Shown here: in pieces, positions 53,790-62,948 of the stretch
Layout: each line of letters opens with the position of its first letter
Position numbering within the stretch: the stretch's first letter is position 1
DNA from: Spirochaetales bacterium
GTDB lineage: Bacteria; Spirochaetota; Spirochaetia; DSM-2461
Direction: 5' to 3'
DNA: 64,000 bases
Assembly: GCA_022360655.1 (NCBI GenBank)
Contig: JAKSCK010000048.1
Coordinates: 38,674 to 102,673, forward strand
Made by a program: the position numbers and the translations under genes
Notes under the pieces: model-generated
Database searches by the model: none
What the model saw: the letters and a program-made list of their open reading frames with translations, nothing else
Told to the model about the DNA's origin: nothing

Positions 53790-54665
53790 TCATCCTTTTA
53801 CAGAACCAATCATTACACCCTTCACAAAGTAGGATTGCAGGAAGGGATACACAACAAGAATGGGCAAAACAGCAATCACAACACTTCCCATTTGAATAGC
53901 TGTATTATTAACAAAGTTGGAACTACTACCTCCTGCGGAGTTATTGGACATGTCGCTACTGAGGTTGGAAATAATTCGGTAAAGATAATCCTGAAGTGTT
54001 CGTTTCTCTGCATCATAAACAAAGAACACAGATGTAAAAAAAGTATTCCAATAATCCACTGCATAAAACAATGCAATCGTGGCTAAAATGGCTTGTGATA
54101 AAGGAAGCACAATCTGCACAAATATTCTAAGATGTCCACAGCCATCCATTTCCGCAGATTCTACAATTTCACTGGAGAAAGAGAGAAAATGTGTTCTCAT
54201 TACCACCAAGAAAAAAGCATTGCATAATCTTGGAATAATAAAAACAGGCATTTTGTTTATCATTCCCATATTTTTATACAAGACATATAAGGGAATGAGT
54301 CCCGCATCAATAAACATGGTAAGGATAATCAAAAAGTAAAGAGCTTTTGAGCCTGGAAAACGGCGAGCTAAACCATAGGCGGCCACGGCCGTAAAGGCTA
54401 GACTCACCAAAGTTCCAACAAGAGTGATGAGAACAGTATTCCAGAATGGAGCAAAGATTTGCCCTTGCTCCCAGATGAATTTATAGCCATCAATATTGAA
54501 GGATTTTGGCCAGAATATAAATGTGGATTTGGCATATTCTGAATACTCCATTAAGGAACCAATAATGACAAACCAAAATGGATATATCATTAGCATACAT
54601 ACAAATATAAAGAATATATTCAGAACTACATCAAAGGAATCTACCCTCTTACCAAGTGAACGCAT
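53790..54665 (-). CDS. Lpl-type ABC transporter permease (MalG-like, YtcP/LplC)
   Basis: A 291-residue six-helix permease starting at ATG 54665, which shares one base with the stop of the upstream permease (TAATG). GGGAGGGAC lies nine bases upstream. Opening NIFFIFVCMLMIYPFWFVII and EAA-like loop VESAEMDGCGHLRIFVQIVL are family features. A 40-base longer frame overlapping the previous gene is not needed. Confidence 0.88.
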   Translation of the reverse strand: MRSLGKRVDSFDVVLNIFFIFVCMLMIYPFWFVIIGSLMEYSEYAKSTFIFWPKSFNIDGYKFIWEQGQIFAPFWNTVLITLVGTLVSLAFTAVAAYGLARRFPGSKALYFLIILTMFIDAGLIPLYVLYKNMGMINKMPVFIIPRLCNAFFLVVMRTHFLSFSSEIVESAEMDGCGHLRIFVQIVLPLSQAILATIALFYAVDYWNTFFTSVFFVYDAEKRTLQDYLYRIISNLSSDMSNNSAGGSSSNFVNNTAIQMGSVVIAVLPILVVYPFLQSYFVKGVMIGSVKG

Positions 54666-55615
54666 TAGAGAAGTCCCTCCCCGGAGAATTTCTTTGAAAG
54701 CCAATCTGATGTAACCAGGAAGAATGTTGCTAAAAGACTCTTAAATAATCCAGCTGCTGTTGCATAACTGTAGCGTCTTTCAATAAGACCAGTACGATAA
54801 ACAAAGGTATCCAAAACATCGCCCACATCTTGAACAAGATCATTCTTGAGTATCAGGATTTGCTCAAACCCAACATTCAAAAGATTCCCTAAGCGAAGAA
54901 TTAAAAGCACAATGATAACATCACGAATGCTGGGTAATGTGATGTACATAATTTCTTGCCAACGCCTGGCACCATCAATGCGAGCGGCTTCATAAAGTTC
55001 AGGATTGATTCGTGTGATGGAAGCTAAATAGATGATGGTCCCCCATCCTGCGCTTTTCCAAATATCCGTTGTGACAAGAAGTCCTCTAAAGATGCTCTTG
55101 TCACCAAGCCAAAATATTGGATCAAAACCCATTATTTCGATGATTTTATTCACACTACCATCATTCAAAGACAATAAATTTTGTAGAATTCCACCAATAA
55201 CAGCCCAGGAAATAAAATGGGGTAGATAAATTAGTGTTTGAGTCCATTTCTTAAAGCGTTGACTTCGAAGCTCATTCAAAAGAACGGCCAAAATGATAGG
55301 GGCAGGGAATCCCCAAATTAACTTATAAAAACTGATTAAAAGAGTGTTTACAAAGGCCTGTCGGAACCCTGGAGTTTCGAAAAGCTGTATAAAATACTTT
55401 AACCCGGCAAAAGGCGCATCACCGATGGACCGTGTAATTCGATAATCCCGAAATGCAATGGTCACAAAATAGAAGGGCACGTACTTAAAAATAAGAAAGA
55501 ACGCGACAACCGGAAAAACAAAAGCGTACCAAACTCGATTACGACGAACATCTCGGATGAGGCCATTTCGTCTCTTGCTCAGCACATCAGGGAAGGCCTT
55601 GATGGCATTATTCAT
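54665..55615 (-). CDS. Lpl-type ABC transporter permease (MalF-like, YteP/LplB)
   Basis: A 316-residue permease. Family features: YAFVFPVVAFFLIFKYVPFY, FYKLIWGFPAPIILAVLLNE, LIYLPHFISWAVIGGILQNL, and the EAA loop YEAARIDGARRWQEIMYITL. The start ATG 55615 has GAGAGG five bases upstream; the longer frame to 55681 contains unlikely sequence. First gene of the operon permease-permease-binding protein-kinase-regulator. No ATPase gene is included. Confidence 0.9.
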   Translation of the reverse strand: MNNAIKAFPDVLSKRRNGLIRDVRRNRVWYAFVFPVVAFFLIFKYVPFYFVTIAFRDYRITRSIGDAPFAGLKYFIQLFETPGFRQAFVNTLLISFYKLIWGFPAPIILAVLLNELRSQRFKKWTQTLIYLPHFISWAVIGGILQNLLSLNDGSVNKIIEIMGFDPIFWLGDKSIFRGLLVTTDIWKSAGWGTIIYLASITRINPELYEAARIDGARRWQEIMYITLPSIRDVIIVLLILRLGNLLNVGFEQILILKNDLVQDVGDVLDTFVYRTGLIERRYSYATAAGLFKSLLATFFLVTSDWLSKKFSGEGLL

Positions 55616-55891
55616 TACAACCTCTCGGACAGGTATGACGGAAGCCATCATAGGAGACCCACCAACAGACCAACAGAACATTTGTCATATGCATTTGTCA
55701 CAGATCAGGCGATGACAGGAAAAACACGATGAGATGCGAGGGTTCGTAGAAAAGTTCTAAAGAGTTGAGCAGAAAATCTGAGAACTATACTCAGCAATGC
55801 AAAGAGAATGATGTATCAATTCAATGAAATCATGCATGGTCAAAACAGAGATAAGGCTTCTGTCATGACCATGAAGGCTCTTAAACAAGTG

Positions 55892-57031
55892 TTATTGAAC
55901 GGTTTTTGCGGCCATCTCCATCAAAAATGCACCGCCAAGAAAGAGACTCAAATCCGTCTTGGAATCTGCACATTGATCCCATTTTTGGCCCATATATCCT
56001 TGTTTCTTGTTCCGTCCAATGTCCCAAAGAGTATTGGCATTTTTCAGAATGAACGGGCTGTATTCTCCCGTTTCCTCATTCAGTATGGAAAGATATCGAA
56101 GATAAATCCCTCGAAATAATCCACCGTCGCCATCTCCCTCCTCACAAAGCAAGCCCTGGTCATTAGTTAAAATCTCCATGCTGCGTTTGGCTGTACGCTG
56201 AGCATGACCAAAATACTCCGTTTTTCCCGTGAGGTGGTATAGCTCCATTGCGGCACCAATAAAAACTCCCTGGCAGTAGCTAAAAAGCCAGGAATCATTG
56301 GAGTTCTTGCCATCAATTCGTCCATCCCCCTGTCGATTTATACCATCCCAGACTGTACCATCTTGAAAATCCACGAGGGTTTTGACTTCCCAGTCAAATA
56401 ATCGGCATGCCCATTCAAGGTCCTCTTCACAACCTTCAAGCTTATGAAGGCGAGCAGAAAGTATGGCCGCCGGCATATTGGCAGGAGTGTTTTTATACTC
56501 TGGAGTGTCGGTTCTCCATGCAATCCCTCCTCCCTGATGCTCATTCCAACCAAGCTTAATGTAGGACCATAATGAATGCGTAGAATCCAAGTATTCTTGA
56601 TGACCAGTTAATTCATAGGCTCGTAGCAAGGCAAGAGCTAACCATTCCATATCATCATAAAATTCATTAAAAAAGCTTTGACTATTCAAGCTATAAAGGC
56701 TCTCATAAATTTCTTGAAATCGATGGATATAACTCTGTTTTCCAGTACGTTCATATCCATCAAGGAGGTAGTCTAATGCATGAGCCTGCCACCAAAAATG
56801 AAGTTGATCTTCTTGGTCTGTATGGAGCCTTGAGCGATTCTGATCCCAATACAAACGATCAAAATCTTCTTGAACAATATTGGCTCTATAATTCATCAAC
56901 TCATTTGTGATTTCTTTCTTTTCCATGACACTCACTTCGCTATTCCTATCTGGTTTTTGAAACGTTTGGCATCCCATAATTAAAACCATGAGAAAAACCA
57001 AACATAGGGCTTTTATGTTAATATTTTTCAT
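55892..57031 (-). CDS. GH76-type alpha-1,6-mannanase lipoprotein
   Basis: A 379-residue protein with a lipobox (LIMGC, Cys21), so probably anchored in a membrane facing the periplasm or outside. The mature part is an (alpha/alpha)6 barrel of glycoside hydrolase family 76: FWWQAHALDYLLDGYERTGK, then NEFYDDMEWLALALLRAYEL with the paired Asp126-Asp127 that are the family's catalytic residues, GGGIAWRTDTPEYKNTPANM, and FSYCQGVFIGAAMELYHLTG. These enzymes cut alpha-1,6-mannan backbones internally. Last gene of the mannan operon; 15 bp follow the upstream permease. Confidence 0.87.
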   Translation of the reverse strand: MKNINIKALCLVFLMVLIMGCQTFQKPDRNSEVSVMEKKEITNELMNYRANIVQEDFDRLYWDQNRSRLHTDQEDQLHFWWQAHALDYLLDGYERTGKQSYIHRFQEIYESLYSLNSQSFFNEFYDDMEWLALALLRAYELTGHQEYLDSTHSLWSYIKLGWNEHQGGGIAWRTDTPEYKNTPANMPAAILSARLHKLEGCEEDLEWACRLFDWEVKTLVDFQDGTVWDGINRQGDGRIDGKNSNDSWLFSYCQGVFIGAAMELYHLTGKTEYFGHAQRTAKRSMEILTNDQGLLCEEGDGDGGLFRGIYLRYLSILNEETGEYSPFILKNANTLWDIGRNKKQGYMGQKWDQCADSKTDLSLFLGGAFLMEMAAKTVQ

Positions 57032-57046
57032 AAACTCAAAAAATCA

Positions 57047-57925
57047 TCATGTTTTCATTCCAGTAAAAGCAATCCCTTTCACAAAGTGTTTTTGTGCACA
57101 TATGAATAGAATGAGCATTGGTAAAATAGCCACTAGTGATCCAGCCATCATGGCACCAAAATCCGTACTACGATTGTAGGAGAAGGCCTGGAGAGCCATT
57201 TGTATTGTTGATTTTTCTGGACTTGATAAAACAATCATGGGCCACAAAAAATTGTTCCAACCGGCTTGAAAGGTAAAAATACTCAAAGCGGCCATGGCCG
57301 GTTTGGTGAGAGGCATGTAGACCCGAAAGAAAATGGCAAATTCACTGGCTCCATCAATTCGTGCTGCTGCTCCCAACTCATCCGGAAGAGTTTGATAGAA
57401 TTGGCGCATAAGAAACACGGCAAAAGTGCCTGCTGCTCCAGGAAGAAGAATGGCCCAATAACTGTCTAACATCCCCATTCCGCCCTGTCCCAGAAGATTA
57501 TTCCCCCCTGCTAAGGGAAAATTTTTCAATAGAAGAAACTGAGGAATCATGGTGACAATTCCTGGCACCATGAAAGAGGAGGGTAAAATTTTAAAGGCAA
57601 GATCCTTCCCTTTAAAATGAAGTTTTGCAAAGGAATAACCAGCAAGAGAGCCAAAAAATAAATTTAAAATTACACCAAAAGATGCAAGAAAGAACGAGTT
57701 TATAAAAAAACGAGCAAAATCCACTGTTGTAAACGCATTATAATAATGCTCTAGTGTTATTGTTTTTGGTATCCAGCTGATGGGAATTGAAAAAATTTCA
57801 CTATCTGGTTTTAAGGAAGTAATGATTGACCAATAAAAGGGAAGAAACATCACAATCCCTGCACAAATCAAAAACGCAGTAAAAAAGATTTTTTCTACAA
57901 AATTCAGAGTTTTTGTTATTTTCAT
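57047..57925 (-). CDS. Sugar ABC transporter permease, MalG-type (mannan locus)
   Basis: A 292-residue six-helix membrane subunit. Its ATG overlaps the previous stop by four bases (ATGA). It opens with FLICAGIVMFLPFYWSIITS and has the EAA loop LGAAARIDGASEFAIFFRVY. Between GH76 and the MalF-type permease. Confidence 0.9.
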   Translation of the reverse strand: MKITKTLNFVEKIFFTAFLICAGIVMFLPFYWSIITSLKPDSEIFSIPISWIPKTITLEHYYNAFTTVDFARFFINSFFLASFGVILNLFFGSLAGYSFAKLHFKGKDLAFKILPSSFMVPGIVTMIPQFLLLKNFPLAGGNNLLGQGGMGMLDSYWAILLPGAAGTFAVFLMRQFYQTLPDELGAAARIDGASEFAIFFRVYMPLTKPAMAALSIFTFQAGWNNFLWPMIVLSSPEKSTIQMALQAFSYNRSTDFGAMMAGSLVAILPMLILFICAQKHFVKGIAFTGMKT

Positions 57926-58833
57926 TTTTTCATTTCCTTTTCATCTTTATTCAACTTAAAACTAAGGATGGTAAAAAGAAGAATAACAAGGAAAAGAAGA
58001 ACCGCCATTGAAGAGGCATACCCCATATTCAGGAGATTAAATCCTTCATTATAAATCATGTAGACAGGAGTCATTGTGGCATATCCTGGACCTCCTTGTG
58101 TGAGGGCAAAAGCTTGATCAAAAAGTTGAAAAGAACCAATCATGGAAAGAATAATAACCAAAAACGTTGTGGGCCTCATGAGAGGAAGGGTGATTCTAAA
58201 AAAGCTCTGGATTCTCCCTGCCCCGTCCATCATTGCAGACTCATAAAGCTCCTTTGAAATACCCTGAAGGCCAGCAAGGAACAGAATCATGTTGCCACCA
58301 GCACCTTGCCACAATGTCACCATCACAATGGACATCATGGCTGTACTACTCATGGCCAACCAAGCTGGTCCAACAATGCCAATAGCAGCAAGAACTTGAT
58401 TTAGAACCCCATAATGGGGATTCAATATCCAGAGCCAAACCGTTGAAGCGGCAATGGCCGAGGTAAGAGAAGGAATGTAAAAAATTGTTCGAAAGACCCC
58501 AACTCCGCGAAATGATTGATTCACAGCCACGGCCATAGAAAGGGAAAAAACAACCATGAGTGGGACATAAAGCGCAACATAGAAAACAATATTCTTTAAT
58601 GAGATAAAAAAGATTTTATCTTTGAGAAGCATGGCGTAATTTGCCAATCCAACCCATTCTGTTTCAGTCAGAATATCGTAATCTGTGAAGCTTAAATAGA
58701 ATGCACTCAATGCCGGCAAGGCCACAAATATCATAAAGAGGACAACACTGGGAAGAATAAAAAGCCAACCCATGAGGGCTTGATTTCCTCCTATTTGATA
58801 CCCTCTGTTTCTTCTGAGGATTTGATTATTCAC
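57922..58833 (-). CDS. Sugar ABC transporter permease, MalF-type (mannan locus)
   Basis: A 303-residue permease starting with GTG at 58833. Helices include LFILPSVVLFMIFVALPALS and the EAA loop YESAMMDGAGRIQSFFRITL. A hairpin lies in the 46-bp gap to the binding-protein gene. Confidence 0.9.
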   Translation of the reverse strand: MNNQILRRNRGYQIGGNQALMGWLFILPSVVLFMIFVALPALSAFYLSFTDYDILTETEWVGLANYAMLLKDKIFFISLKNIVFYVALYVPLMVVFSLSMAVAVNQSFRGVGVFRTIFYIPSLTSAIAASTVWLWILNPHYGVLNQVLAAIGIVGPAWLAMSSTAMMSIVMVTLWQGAGGNMILFLAGLQGISKELYESAMMDGAGRIQSFFRITLPLMRPTTFLVIILSMIGSFQLFDQAFALTQGGPGYATMTPVYMIYNEGFNLLNMGYASSMAVLLFLVILLFTILSFKLNKDEKEMKK

Positions 58834-58850
58834 GCTATAAACCCTTATGA

Positions 58851-58872
58851 GCCCAGAGGATACCCCCTGGGC
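58851..58872 (-). promoter_or_regulatory. Intercistronic hairpin between binding-protein and permease genes
   Basis: Arms GCCCAGAGG (58851-58859) and CCCCTGGGC (58864-58872), loop ATAC, one mismatch. Same position as hairpins at 16835 and 41033. Confidence 0.65.
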
Positions 58873-58879
58873 ATTTCCG

Positions 58880-60151
58880 TTATTTCACCTTTTCTTGAAG
58901 GAGAATATCACCCATTTCCTGAGCCGCATCTAAGGCCTCTTGGGCACTCAATTTCCCTTCCATAAACATCTGAAGTTGGGGAATGACTGCTTTAATTTCC
59001 ATGTTGGGGTATTGAGCAACTGTAGGACGAATTTTAGCAAACTCAAAAGTTTCAATGAATGATGGATAATAGGGATTTTCTGCGTAGTAAGCATCTTCTG
59101 TTGCCATCTTAACGCCTGGAATATTCTTGCTCATTTGTGCATACATTCCTGCATTTTCAGGCACAGTCAACCACCATTTCATCAGTTCCCAAGATTCATC
59201 TTTATGTTTAGCAGCGGAAGGAATGACAAGACCAAATCCACCCATAAGTCCTGCGTGATCTCCTTGAGGGCCTGCAGGAGGAGGAACAACACCAAAGTCC
59301 AAGTTATCTCCATAGCTTTCATAGGTGCTCAGCATCCAAGGTCCGGAGTAGGTCATGGCAACCTTCCCTGTCGCAAAGGCATCAATGCCCTCACCAAGTC
59401 CTGTCTCAAAACCAAGGGTGTACACTTTGGCATCCATCAGTTCTTTCCAGAAGTCCAATACCTGTTTACCAGCTTTTGTATTGAATGCAGTAGCTTGGCC
59501 ATCATCATTCAGCATTTGACCACCAGCCTGCTGCAGCCACATGTTGAATAGACCCACATCATTCAGGGACATACCGGCAACTATCATTTTGTCACCGTCC
59601 CATTCCGTTAATGCTTTTGCCGCAACAAGCAATTCATCCCAGGTCTGAGGAGGCTCAAGGCCTTTTTCAGCAAACATCGCTTTGTTGTAGAAGAGAGCAC
59701 GGCAATCCACCGTTAAGGGAAGACCATAAAGATGACCATCATTCGTTAATTCGCGAATGGCCTCACTGTAAAAGGCATCAGGACTGATGCCATCTGCAAC
59801 CATTCTCTCTTCAATGGGAAGGAGAACACCCTTTGGAGCATAGAGTGCAGTTCGGAATCGATCCCAGAACATTAAATCTGGGGCATCACCACTCACAGAT
59901 GCGGTCAAAAACTTTGTGACCATGTCTTGTTGAAGAACATATTCAGCGGTGATTTGGTCCTGACTTTCATTGAAGGCGTTCAGCATGAATTCAAACTGTT
60001 TTTGTCCTTCTCCACCCCAATCACCCCAGTACGAAATCACCGTTCGTCCAGAATCCTCACTACCCTTTCCTGAGGCGTCCTGCTGCCCATTCCCAAATGC
60101 AAAACACGCAGTCATAAGAACTGTGACGACAAGAAGTAAGACTCTTTTCAT
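58880..60151 (-). CDS. Sugar ABC transporter substrate-binding protein (mannan locus)
   Basis: A 423-residue periplasmic protein: signal peptide VLLLVVTVLMTACFAFGNGQ (the ACFA segment could also be read as a weak lipobox), then TVISYWGDWGGEGQKQFEFM, SGDAPDLMFWDRFRTALYAP, ALFYNKAMFAEKGLEPPQTW, KVAMTYSGPWMLSTYESYGD and LMGGFGLVIPSAAKHKDESW. Second gene after GH125 (22 bp gap). With enzymes for alpha-1,6-mannan on both sides, it probably captures mannose oligosaccharides. Confidence 0.9.
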   Translation of the reverse strand: MKRVLLLVVTVLMTACFAFGNGQQDASGKGSEDSGRTVISYWGDWGGEGQKQFEFMLNAFNESQDQITAEYVLQQDMVTKFLTASVSGDAPDLMFWDRFRTALYAPKGVLLPIEERMVADGISPDAFYSEAIRELTNDGHLYGLPLTVDCRALFYNKAMFAEKGLEPPQTWDELLVAAKALTEWDGDKMIVAGMSLNDVGLFNMWLQQAGGQMLNDDGQATAFNTKAGKQVLDFWKELMDAKVYTLGFETGLGEGIDAFATGKVAMTYSGPWMLSTYESYGDNLDFGVVPPPAGPQGDHAGLMGGFGLVIPSAAKHKDESWELMKWWLTVPENAGMYAQMSKNIPGVKMATEDAYYAENPYYPSFIETFEFAKIRPTVAQYPNMEIKAVIPQLQMFMEGKLSAQEALDAAQEMGDILLQEKVK

Positions 60152-60173
60152 TGATTCTCTCCTATTTTTTTAT

Positions 60174-61457
60174 TCAAAGCTCAATACGGCCATGAACAGA
60201 TTCCACGTGATGAATAATCAATTCTGCAAATAGTGCATTTGCCCAGGAAAACCACTCTCTGGTAAAGGTTTGTGGATGATCACAATCAAACGACTCATGC
60301 ATGTATCCCGTATCAGCATCTGTGGCGAGTAGTGTTTTGATCACCTGTTCCCGCTCTTGAGCATCTGTCGTGGTTAGACCTTGGATGATGAGACTGATGG
60401 GCCACACATGCTGGGATGGTGTATGAGGACTCCCAATTCCGCTGGCATACCGTCCTTGGTAATAAAACGGATTCGATTCACTGAGAATCATGGCTCGTGT
60501 GTTCTGATAGATGGGATCATGAACAGGGGCATATCCCAAATAAGGAATAGCTAATAAACTTGGAACATTAGCATCATCCATAAAATGATAATGCCCCAAG
60601 CCATCCACCTCATAGGCATACACAGATCCATATTGGGGATGATCTTGAATGGCATATTTTTGGATTCCATTCTGAATATCACACCGTAATGCTTTGGACT
60701 TATCTCTTAACTTTTTATTCTTAAAGATTTTACTAAATATCTCTTCAAGACAGTCCAGCACAACAACAGCAAACATATTGGATGGAACAAGATATCCGTA
60801 GCGACATGCATCATCGCTGGGTCGAAAACCAGACCAAGTCATACCTGTCCAAGCCACAGGGGCGCCGGAACCATCATGGCTGAGTGTGTCGGAAGGTGGA
60901 CAATGTTCTCTTTCAAAACAATATGGGGATCTCTCATGATTCTGCTCTGTTGTCCACAAATCAAGCACACACTCCGCAACACGGAGAAATTGATCATTAA
61001 AGAGATCCTCCGAACCTGTCTCCTTCCACCACTGATGGGCCAGATGGAGAGGATAACAAAGGGAGTCAATTTCGTACTTTCGTTCCCAAACCCAATCATT
61101 GTTTTCCGTTTTATCTTTATGCCCCTTCCCATTCGCCGATTCATTAAAGGCATTGGCATACGGATCAATTTCAATGCACAACAATTGACGCTGAATTAAC
61201 TTTTTCAGCATTTCTGCAAGATGAGGCTGTTTGCTGGCAAAGCGCATGTAAGGGCGTACCTGAGCTGAGGAATCCCGAAGCCACATGGCAGGGATATCTC
61301 CTGTAAAAACAAAGATAGAACCATCATCCAGGGTTCGTATTGTGGTATCCAAGGTGTTAAAGAAACAGTTTTCAAATGTCGTCTGCAAATATGAATCACT
61401 CAGAAAAGACTGAACATGCAGAACAAAAGGCTCAAAAGATTTTCGAAGAGGTTCCAT
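60174..61457 (-). CDS. GH125 exo-alpha-1,6-mannosidase
   Basis: A 427-residue cytoplasmic enzyme (no signal peptide) of glycoside hydrolase family 125, formerly DUF1237. The family signature is clear: TGDIPAMWLRDSSAQVRPYM at residues 52-71, then DPYANAFNESANGKGHKDKT, WVWERKYEIDSLCYPLHLAH, TWSGFRPSDDACRYGYLVPS, FMDDANVPSLLAIPYLGY, GIGSPHTPSQHVWPISL and ESFDCDHPQTFTREWFSWAN. These enzymes remove single alpha-1,6-linked mannoses from the non-reducing end. First gene of the operon, so imported mannosides would be finished in the cytoplasm. Confidence 0.93.
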   Translation of the reverse strand: MEPLRKSFEPFVLHVQSFLSDSYLQTTFENCFFNTLDTTIRTLDDGSIFVFTGDIPAMWLRDSSAQVRPYMRFASKQPHLAEMLKKLIQRQLLCIEIDPYANAFNESANGKGHKDKTENNDWVWERKYEIDSLCYPLHLAHQWWKETGSEDLFNDQFLRVAECVLDLWTTEQNHERSPYCFEREHCPPSDTLSHDGSGAPVAWTGMTWSGFRPSDDACRYGYLVPSNMFAVVVLDCLEEIFSKIFKNKKLRDKSKALRCDIQNGIQKYAIQDHPQYGSVYAYEVDGLGHYHFMDDANVPSLLAIPYLGYAPVHDPIYQNTRAMILSESNPFYYQGRYASGIGSPHTPSQHVWPISLIIQGLTTTDAQEREQVIKTLLATDADTGYMHESFDCDHPQTFTREWFSWANALFAELIIHHVESVHGRIEL

Positions 61458-61490
61458 GATGCATTGACTACCTTTATATCTTTTATAACT

Positions 61491-61555
61491 TTTAGTTATA
61501 TTTCATATGCTATTTCACACATTATGATATGTCAACAATAAATGGCATGCTATTT
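61491..61555 (-). promoter_or_regulatory. Promoter and operator region of the mannan operon
   Basis: On the minus strand TTGACA (61535-61530) can serve as -35. ATGCTATTT occurs twice on the plus strand, at 61507-61515 and 61547-61555, exactly 40 bp apart. The block TTTAGTTATATTTCATATGC (from 61491) is nearly the same as sequence at 62746 in the regulator gene's own promoter. An inverted repeat TATAAC-TTTTA-GTTATA overlaps its left end. Confidence 0.55.
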
Positions 61556-61606
61556 TCAGAGAACAGAGACAGAGAATGAGGAGTAAGAAGGGAGAAAGGA
61601 AAGAAA

Positions 61607-62725
61607 TTAACGAGGCGAAGAGGTGCTTTTTCCTGTAATGAGATGCGAAGACACAACATTTCGCCCAACAGATTCCTGTCCAGACAGCTTATCCAGCAAA
61701 ACCTGGACAGCTTTACGGCCAATCAATTCTTCATCCTGACGAATATGGGTAAAGAAATGCTCTCCAAAGGAATGAGACGGTTCATCGTAACAAACGATGG
61801 AAAGATCTTCAGGAATACGGAGATTCAACTTCCGACAAGCCACACGACACAAGTGAGCAATATTGTATTCTGAAGCAAACAATGTTGTAATTTCAGGATG
61901 ATTCTGGAGATGTTCAACAATGGTGTTCACATCAATATCCGCATTTTCATCGCCTGACTTCCCAGGCATGGTGGAAAACACTTCAATGAACTGAGAATCC
62001 CGGTCAATCACCATACCATGACGAGAGATTCCCTCTTCAAAGCCATGGATTCTATCCTCTAATGTGGATGTATTTGCTGTAGGAGGAGAAACAAAACAAA
62101 TCTTTTGATGACCAAGTTCCACAAGATAGTCCACCATTTGACGAGCAGAATGGACATTATCCGAGGAAACACATGGAGCAGGCAGCCCTTTGAGGTACCG
62201 ATCCACAAAAACAAGAGGGAATTGATCCAGCACGAGTTTGAGAAAAGATGGACTGTAATTTTCCCCATGCACAGGCATCACAATGAGTCCTTGAATTCCT
62301 GCAGCTTTTAGACCATCAATGATTTTTTCTTCAACAGATTGGATGCCATGGGAACGTTGATGAACAAGCAAATAGCCTCGTTCTGTGGCCTCAGCTTCCA
62401 CGCCGCGCATCAAATCACAAGCAAACTGTCCGGAGTAATCGGGGAGGACAAAACCCAAAAGAGAGGGGGTGGATAGGGCTTCCGCATGACTTTTGGTGGG
62501 TGCCTCTTTTTGAACAAAGGTACCTTTTCCTCGGATTCTATGCACAAGTCCTTGTTCTACAAGCATATCCAATGCTTTCTTTGTTGTGATTCTACTCACA
62601 TCATAGACTTGGGCAATTTCATTTTCAGGTGGAAGAAGTGCTCCTGGAGGATAAGTCCCATTTTGGATGTCGCTGAGGATTCCACTGTACACAATTTCAT
62701 ACAAATGACGGACTTTCTCTTTCAC
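61607..62725 (-). CDS. GntR/LacI-type (AraR-like) transcriptional regulator
   Basis: A 372-residue repressor-type protein. Residues 1-75 are a GntR winged helix (SDIQNGTYPPGALLPPENEI; DVSRITTKKALDMLVEQGLV; RIRGKGTFVQ). Residues 85-370 are a LacI/periplasmic-binding-type sugar sensor (LGFVLPDYSGQFACDLMRGV, VFVDRYLKGLPAPCVSSDNV, HQKICFVSPP, DLSIVCYDEP). This chimera is the AraR arrangement. GTG start at 62725 follows AGGGTGG. It lies upstream of and in the same direction as GH125 and shares promoter sequence with it, so it probably controls both itself and the mannan operon. Confidence 0.88.
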   Translation of the reverse strand: MKEKVRHLYEIVYSGILSDIQNGTYPPGALLPPENEIAQVYDVSRITTKKALDMLVEQGLVHRIRGKGTFVQKEAPTKSHAEALSTPSLLGFVLPDYSGQFACDLMRGVEAEATERGYLLVHQRSHGIQSVEEKIIDGLKAAGIQGLIVMPVHGENYSPSFLKLVLDQFPLVFVDRYLKGLPAPCVSSDNVHSARQMVDYLVELGHQKICFVSPPTANTSTLEDRIHGFEEGISRHGMVIDRDSQFIEVFSTMPGKSGDENADIDVNTIVEHLQNHPEITTLFASEYNIAHLCRVACRKLNLRIPEDLSIVCYDEPSHSFGEHFFTHIRQDEELIGRKAVQVLLDKLSGQESVGRNVVSSHLITGKSTSSPR

Positions 62726-62736
62726 ATAACCACCCT

Positions 62737-62780
62737 AAATGCACATTTGTTATATTATATATGCTTTATTTTCTGGTCAA
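62737..62780 (-). promoter_or_regulatory. Promoter of the GntR/LacI-type regulator
   Basis: Minus strand: TTGACC (62780-62775), 17-base spacer, TAATAT (62757-62752). The inverted repeat AAATG-CA-CATTT lies at 62737-62748, about where transcription should begin. TTTGTTATATTATATATGCT (from 62746) resembles the block at 61491 in the mannan operon promoter. This looks like autoregulation. Confidence 0.6.
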
Positions 62781-62948
62781 CTCTGTACCAAGGAATATTG
62801 CCCCTCTCCCAGAGACAAATTCGCACTTTACTTTGATTCTCATCAACTATCTCATATTTTTTCATTTCATGCTTGCGCCCTCCTTATTTTTGATAAATAA
62901 TTATCAATTACTGAAAAATACCGAGCGGTCATTACGGAGCAACTCATT

